Part shown: in pieces, positions 59,897 through 64,000 of the stretch | Numbering within the stretch: the stretch's first letter is position 1 | How the letters are laid out: the number at the start of each line of letters is the position of its first letter | Source: Pseudanabaenaceae cyanobacterium SKYG29 | Lineage (GTDB): Bacteria; Cyanobacteriota; Cyanobacteriia; Pseudanabaenales; Pseudanabaenaceae | Assembly (NCBI GenBank): GCA_025055675.1 | Contig: JANWWT010000007.1 | Span: 1 to 64,000, forward strand | DNA: 64,000 nucleotides | Direction: 5' to 3' | Made by a program: the position numbers and the translations under genes | Notes under the pieces: model-generated | Told to the model about the DNA's origin: nothing | Database searches by the model: none | Seen by the model: the letters and a program-made list of their open reading frames with translations, nothing else

Positions 59897-60949
59897 AGCT
59901 GTAACTGTTTTTGTTACTTCTGTTGCCATACGCGCATCCAGATGGCGGGCTTCCTGGGCAGGGTCGTGCGAATTGAGAGCAGTCTTAAAAGTTAAACAAA
60001 TGTTTAATTCCTGACTAGAGAGAAGGGCAGCGTAGACTAACTCCGATCGGTTTCTCTCTTCACTGCGACCAAACCCCATCTTGGAGATGATGACAACTTG
60101 TGAGAGGGACAAAGATAGATGCTCAAGAGCAACATCTAGGTAACGAGCAGTATCTTTTGCCATCCCTTGAATCAGGAGGTCATAACGATCGGGATTTCGT
60201 TTGGTATCGCTCCAAGCCAGTTCTGACAGAGCACGGGTTAGAGCATAAACAGAAACTAAATTTTGCCCTCGATGGTGATGCTGTCCCCTCATTATCTCCC
60301 TAGCATCTTTAGTTTGCAAAATGGGATAAGCGAGAAAAGCAGGACCACCATAGCCCCCCCGAAAAATGTCATCCTGGTTACCTGTGAGTTTTTGTAACCA
60401 CCTGGTTAACTCCTCAGGACTGAAAAAACTCTTAAACATTAAAGCTATGCTGTTTGATACATTGTCCCCTTCAATATATGTAAATACCAAGTCTACCAAT
60501 GCCGCAAAAGAAAACAAACGATCGTTATCTACATCTCTGATCCACCACTCATAGGGAGATTCCTCTACATCTACCTGTGACAATAGGTAATATATTGGCA
60601 AGAACTTAGTCCCACTCCACAGTTGTACAGGCTGAGTTGCCCTTCTGCCGTACCAGTGTAAATTCCCTTTAGCATCAATAACAGAGACACAAGCTTCCGT
60701 TATACTTGGATGCAAGAAAGAGAGAAAACAATCGTCTATCAGCGGTACTTTGCCCTGGGGTAGATTATTTATAGTTGTCTGCTCTAGTCTGCGACTGAAT
60801 AAATGGACTTCATTAGACCAACAGGAAGCAAAATAACCCCGATCGAGGAAGGCTAGTTTATCTTGCTCTGGATCAGTAATAAATGGCTCCTGTTCTAAAA
60901 AATACTGGAACAGCTCTTGTTCATCCATTTGGCAATTGTTTGGTAACAT
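59873..60949 (-). CDS. Serine-hydrolase-like protein with class A beta-lactamase motifs
   Basis: A 358-residue protein of no family that I know by name. Its residues fit the three motifs of the class A beta-lactamase/penicillin-recognising fold: S112-G-T-K115 (SxxK) in [15 protein letters not shown]161-D-N163 in place of SDN, followed by [24 protein letters not shown], the same order as in class A enzymes; and K290-M-G292 in place of KTG. The serine and lysine are kept, so it may bind peptides or peptidoglycan stems. No signal peptide is seen, which is odd for this fold and suggests a cytosolic role. ATG 60928 is an alternative start. It is third in an operon with CheW and CheA. Confidence 0.5.
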   Translation of the reverse strand: MLPNNCQMDEQELFQYFLEQEPFITDPEQDKLAFLDRGYFASCWSNEVHLFSRRLEQTTINNLPQGKVPLIDDCFLSFLHPSITEACVSVIDAKGNLHWYGRRATQPVQLWSGTKFLPIYYLLSQVDVEESPYEWWIRDVDNDRLFSFAALVDLVFTYIEGDNVSNSIALMFKSFFSPEELTRWLQKLTGNQDDIFRGGYGGPAFLAYPILQTKDAREIMRGQHHHRGQNLVSVYALTRALSELAWSDTKRNPDRYDLLIQGMAKDTARYLDVALEHLSLSLSQVVIISKMGFGRSEERNRSELVYAALLSSQELNICLTFKTALNSHDPAQEARHLDARMATEVTKTVTALGHFYTL

Positions 60950-61415
60950 CTATAGTAAAGCTACCAACATCCAGGAGATAAACTGTCACCTTTTCTTGCG
61001 CCAAAATTGCCATGTGACTACATAAACCAAGGGCATCTACTTGTCTGTAGGCAGTTGGTAAAGGTAATATTTGTTCCAAGGAAACCTCCACCATACCAGG
61101 TACTTGATCGGTAGGAATACCAAACACTTCACGGCGCTGACTGAATGAGAGAATAAGAAACCGGGGATTAGCTAAGCCCTTGGCAGTAAAGCGGAAGTGC
61201 AAATCCACCACACTGACAACAGTATTACCGACATTGACCATACCAAGCCCCTGGTCATTGTTACTAATAATAGAGGGGCAGGGGATGACCTTGATCACAG
61301 CATTAATAGGCAAAGCTAGCCAGTAATCTGCTACGGCAAATACTATTAAACGCAGGAGATTCTCATTGTCACTTCTGGTGGCTAGGCGTTGAGGCGTAAA
61401 AGGAGTAGTCAGCAT
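60921..61415 (-). CDS. CheW-family adaptor
   Basis: A 164-residue CheW-like protein. The fold starts LIVFAVADYWLALPINAVIKVI and includes LGMVNVGNTVVSVVDLHFRF, then FLILSFSQRREVFGIPTDQVPGMVEVSLEQILPLP. Such adaptors link chemoreceptors to CheA-type kinases, here in pilus or phototaxis-type pathways. It is four bases from the CheA stop and overlaps the next gene by 8 or 29 bases depending on start. No chemoreceptor gene is in the window. Confidence 0.85.
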   Translation of the reverse strand: MLTTPFTPQRLATRSDNENLLRLIVFAVADYWLALPINAVIKVIPCPSIISNNDQGLGMVNVGNTVVSVVDLHFRFTAKGLANPRFLILSFSQRREVFGIPTDQVPGMVEVSLEQILPLPTAYRQVDALGLCSHMAILAQEKVTVYLLDVGSFTIDVTKQLPNG

Positions 61416-61419
61416 AGTT

Positions 61420-64000
61420 TTATCCTACTAACGTTTGAATTTGGGCGATAAGCTCTTGGTCTTTGTAGGGCTTAGTCATGTAGGCTGTTGCCCCCAGTTC
61501 CATAGCGGTTTGTCTATGTTTTTCACTACTGCGAGAAGTCAACATAATTACCGGTACCTGTTTCAAATGGGGATTATTCCTATAAGCCTGCAGAAACTCA
61601 AACCCATTCATGCGTGGCATTTCTATATCACAAATAATTAAGTCCACAGTGGGATTTTGGCTGATCTGTTCCAACCCTTCGTAGCCATCCCTAGCCTGTA
61701 TTGCTCTCATGTTAGCTTTCTCTAAAGTGAGTAACATACTTTGCCTTTGCGTAATGGAATCATCTATTAATAAAATTAAATAGTCCCTCAGCTTACCTAG
61801 CTCAAAAGTTTCTGGTGGTAATGCACCTATACTGGACTCTATCTTAGTCTCCTCCACTGGTGGGGCTAACGCCAATTTCTTAGCAGTAACAGGAAGACTA
61901 GCAGAGGTCGCGCTACGGTAAATCAACCGATCGGTGTCTATCACTAGAGTGTATTTACCATCACCCAATACAGTATAACCTAATAGATAAGGTAGCAAGC
62001 GTGGCAAGGGACGAAATGATTTTAATACTAACTCCTGTTCTGCTAGAATTTGGTCGACTTCTAAGCAAAAATTTTGGTTTTTAAGGATCAACACTGGTTT
62101 AGCCTGTTGTTTACCTAGCGCATAGAACCCTGCCTGTAGGGAGGTATTAGCTCCAACAACGTAGGGATTTGTACGATTGTATGTGATTAAGTCTGCTAGG
62201 GACAAAATTGGCAGTAACTGACCATTGAAAGTTAGTAGACGTTTGTGATTCTGGATTTGTATTTGCTCAGGTAAAGGCAAAAGAATCTGGTGAATACTGT
62301 CAATTAAGAAGCCATAGGGAATACCCTGGGATTGGCAAACTAATAGATTAAGAGTTGTTAAATTGACGGGAATTTCTAAGGTAAAAGTAGTACCAATATC
62401 TACTTCTGAGTGGAGGGAAATCGAAGACTCGATCGTTTTTAGTTTACTCCTTACAACATCCAAACCTACCCCCCTACCTGATAGTTCACTCAACTGAGAG
62501 GCAGTAGAAAAACCAGGTACAAATAACAGTTCTGCCAGTTCTTCTGGTGATAAGCGGTCGGTTTCACTGATTAGCCCTTTCTCTATCCCCTTCTGTCTGA
62601 TCCTTTGCCAGTTAATCCCCTGTCCATCATCCTTTACCTGTATGGTGATACGATTACCAAAATGTTCTGTATGAATGACTATTTTGCCTGTTTCGGGTTT
62701 ACCCTTCTGGCGGCGAACTTCAGGTGTTTCAATGCCATGATCGAAAGCATTGCGAATAAGATGGAGGAGTGGTTCGTATAACTGTTCGACAATACCCTTA
62801 TCAACTAGAGTGGGGTTGCCCGTTATCTGTAACTCTACTCGTTTCTTGTAGGAATGGGCTAACTGTTGTACCATTGGTGGGAAACGCTCTAGCAGAGTCA
62901 CTAAAGGTACAGTACGTGCCTGCACCAGATGTTCTTGGGCATCAGCTAAAATACGTTTTTGTTTCTTGAGAGTCAGTTGCCCTATCTGTAAAAGGGAATT
63001 GACATCCTCTAGTTTCTCTTCCAGAGCTGACATACTCTCTAAAGTTGCCTGCAGCAGGATATGGAGTTCGCCATACTGATCCATTTCCAAACTATCAAAC
63101 TGCCCTGCCCGAAAGGCTATATTCACTGTGCCCGCCAGATAACGATCGGACCAATCTTTTACTCGTCTCAGTTTTTCGCGACAGTCATAGAGTACTAACA
63201 AAGAATTCTTTGTTGTTGCTCCAATCTGTTCATTGTTTAAGGACTGCTGGTTGAAATTAATCAGTAGCTCCCCTAAATCATAGTTGAGATTTTCTAGTTG
63301 CTCAATCGGTACCCTCACTGTCAAAACAGTCTTAACTTCTGCTGCTTCCTCTGCCACTTTCTCCACAGTAGGTTGTGGTTTTACAGATGTGGTCTGGGCT
63401 ACTGCTATAGAAGTTGGTTCTGATTTCTGCGGTTCTTCGCCAGTAACCACTTGTTGGGCTGGTGCAGGTGTACCGCGATTGCCTGCTACTATTTCCTGAC
63501 AGATTTGCCGATAGTTTTCCAAAGCTACCTGTGCCATCATCTTAAGCGTCTCTGGCTCTGGCTGGGTACTCAACATATCTAGTACCTGTTGGGCACAGTT
63601 TTGCCACGTTGGCAAGTTGTAGGATTGGGCAATCCCTAAAAAGAATTCCGCCTGTTGTTGCAAGGTAGAACGGATTTCCTGCTCATCACCTCTGTTAATT
63701 ACTACCTCCAGTTGGTTCAATTCTTCAGGAATACTGTCTTGGAAAATTGCCGCAACAACATCATAGCCCAAATCCGCAGAACTTAGAACAGGTGCTTCTT
63801 GTCCAAAGAAATCCCCTAGTTTGTTTTGTAGACGAGCAAATACGGTGGCAGTGCGATCGAGTATCTCTTCTTCATCATATGGCAAGCCATTTATCTCTGC
63901 TGTTAAAGGTAATTTCAGACACTCAAAACCCTCAATCAACAAACCGCTTAACTCACTGTCAAATTCGATATTGGGGTCGTATAAGGACTTGAAGACATCT
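61420..64000 (-). CDS. Hybrid CheA-type histidine kinase/response regulator, 5' end outside window
   Basis: At least 860 residues; the frame stays open to the window edge, so the N-terminus is missing. After an Hpt-like helical region come a proline-rich linker, the dimerisation helices, the HATPase domain (HLIRNAFDHGIETPEVRRQ, VKDDGQGINW and SGRGVGLDVVRSKL), a CheW-like domain, and a C-terminal receiver with LLIDDSITQRQ, the phosphoacceptor D in ICDIEMPRMNGFEF and K in MTKPYKDQ. This PixL/PilL-type architecture serves type IV pilus motility or phototaxis in cyanobacteria. The phosphorylated histidine of Hpt was not located. CheW follows after four bases. Confidence 0.9.
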   Translation of the reverse strand, partial: DVFKSLYDPNIEFDSELSGLLIEGFECLKLPLTAEINGLPYDEEEILDRTATVFARLQNKLGDFFGQEAPVLSSADLGYDVVAAIFQDSIPEELNQLEVVINRGDEQEIRSTLQQQAEFFLGIAQSYNLPTWQNCAQQVLDMLSTQPEPETLKMMAQVALENYRQICQEIVAGNRGTPAPAQQVVTGEEPQKSEPTSIAVAQTTSVKPQPTVEKVAEEAAEVKTVLTVRVPIEQLENLNYDLGELLINFNQQSLNNEQIGATTKNSLLVLYDCREKLRRVKDWSDRYLAGTVNIAFRAGQFDSLEMDQYGELHILLQATLESMSALEEKLEDVNSLLQIGQLTLKKQKRILADAQEHLVQARTVPLVTLLERFPPMVQQLAHSYKKRVELQITGNPTLVDKGIVEQLYEPLLHLIRNAFDHGIETPEVRRQKGKPETGKIVIHTEHFGNRITIQVKDDGQGINWQRIRQKGIEKGLISETDRLSPEELAELLFVPGFSTASQLSELSGRGVGLDVVRSKLKTIESSISLHSEVDIGTTFTLEIPVNLTTLNLLVCQSQGIPYGFLIDSIHQILLPLPEQIQIQNHKRLLTFNGQLLPILSLADLITYNRTNPYVVGANTSLQAGFYALGKQQAKPVLILKNQNFCLEVDQILAEQELVLKSFRPLPRLLPYLLGYTVLGDGKYTLVIDTDRLIYRSATSASLPVTAKKLALAPPVEETKIESSIGALPPETFELGKLRDYLILLIDDSITQRQSMLLTLEKANMRAIQARDGYEGLEQISQNPTVDLIICDIEMPRMNGFEFLQAYRNNPHLKQVPVIMLTSRSSEKHRQTAMELGATAYMTKPYKDQELIAQIQTLVG

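Overview
This is a cyanobacterial chromosome segment. The diagnostic genes are phycoerythrin cpeB-cpeA, the photosystem II small-subunit gene psbI, a flavodiiron protein of the cyanobacterial three-domain type, GlpX-type FBPase/SBPase, glutamyl-tRNA reductase, lrtA-type hibernation factor, and several small proteins known mainly from cyanobacteria. The hexamer CGATCG recurs at several copies per kb, as in cyanobacteria carrying HIP1-like octamers, although the flanks here vary and the full octamer GCGATCGC is not the rule. The species cannot be named from the sequence; phycoerythrin and an intron-less tRNA-Leu(UAA) narrow it only a little.

Layout. 0-1.1 kb: decayed N-terminus of a Ser/Thr kinase joined to a membrane-protein frame. 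1.1-8 kb: methyltransferase, two small proteins and argJ in tight order, an ArsA/GET3-like ATPase, pdhA and gpmI. 8.2-13.5 kb: ABC exporter plus anion transporter, two tandem Uma2 genes that share an almost identical core, and carA. 13.6-15.4 kb: tRNA-Gly, perR divergent from a peroxiredoxin with a palindrome between them, a long intergenic stretch that can fold as nested helices, and tRNA-Leu. 15.4-32.6 kb: housekeeping and signalling genes (hemA, glpX, ctp protease, sfsA-dnaB-lipoprotein, double ComFB protein, monothiol glutaredoxin, PP2C, UbiB-like kinase, Gfo/Idh, CCA-adding enzyme, LolD-type ATPase, rimM, glycosyltransferase). 32.7-39.4 kb: cpeBA, flavodiiron protein, aroC, ABC exporter, psbI, DUF2062, tRNA-Pro.

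39.5-46.2 kb is the accessory part: a DUF1643 gene, gene remnants, a GH114 glycosidase with no CGATCG in 1.75 kb, the stub of a GH5-like cellulase, a Kir-type potassium channel, and an AraC regulator with a pirin. 46.2-59.9 kb: TPR-kinase, response regulator, serS, purA, lrtA/hpf, pgi, GT9, a geranylgeranyl-reductase-like flavoprotein and mfd. 59.9-64 kb: a chemotaxis-type operon on the minus strand, hybrid CheA (5' end outside the window), CheW, and a third protein that I read as a class A beta-lactamase-fold serine hydrolase.

No CRISPR array, complete insertion sequence, rRNA operon or prophage was seen. The most unusual items are the beta-lactamase-like third gene of the CheA-CheW operon, the possible structured RNA near 15.03-15.15 kb, the GH114 island flanked by two related gene-tail remnants, the stand-alone cpeBA operon, and the gene-converted Uma2 pair.
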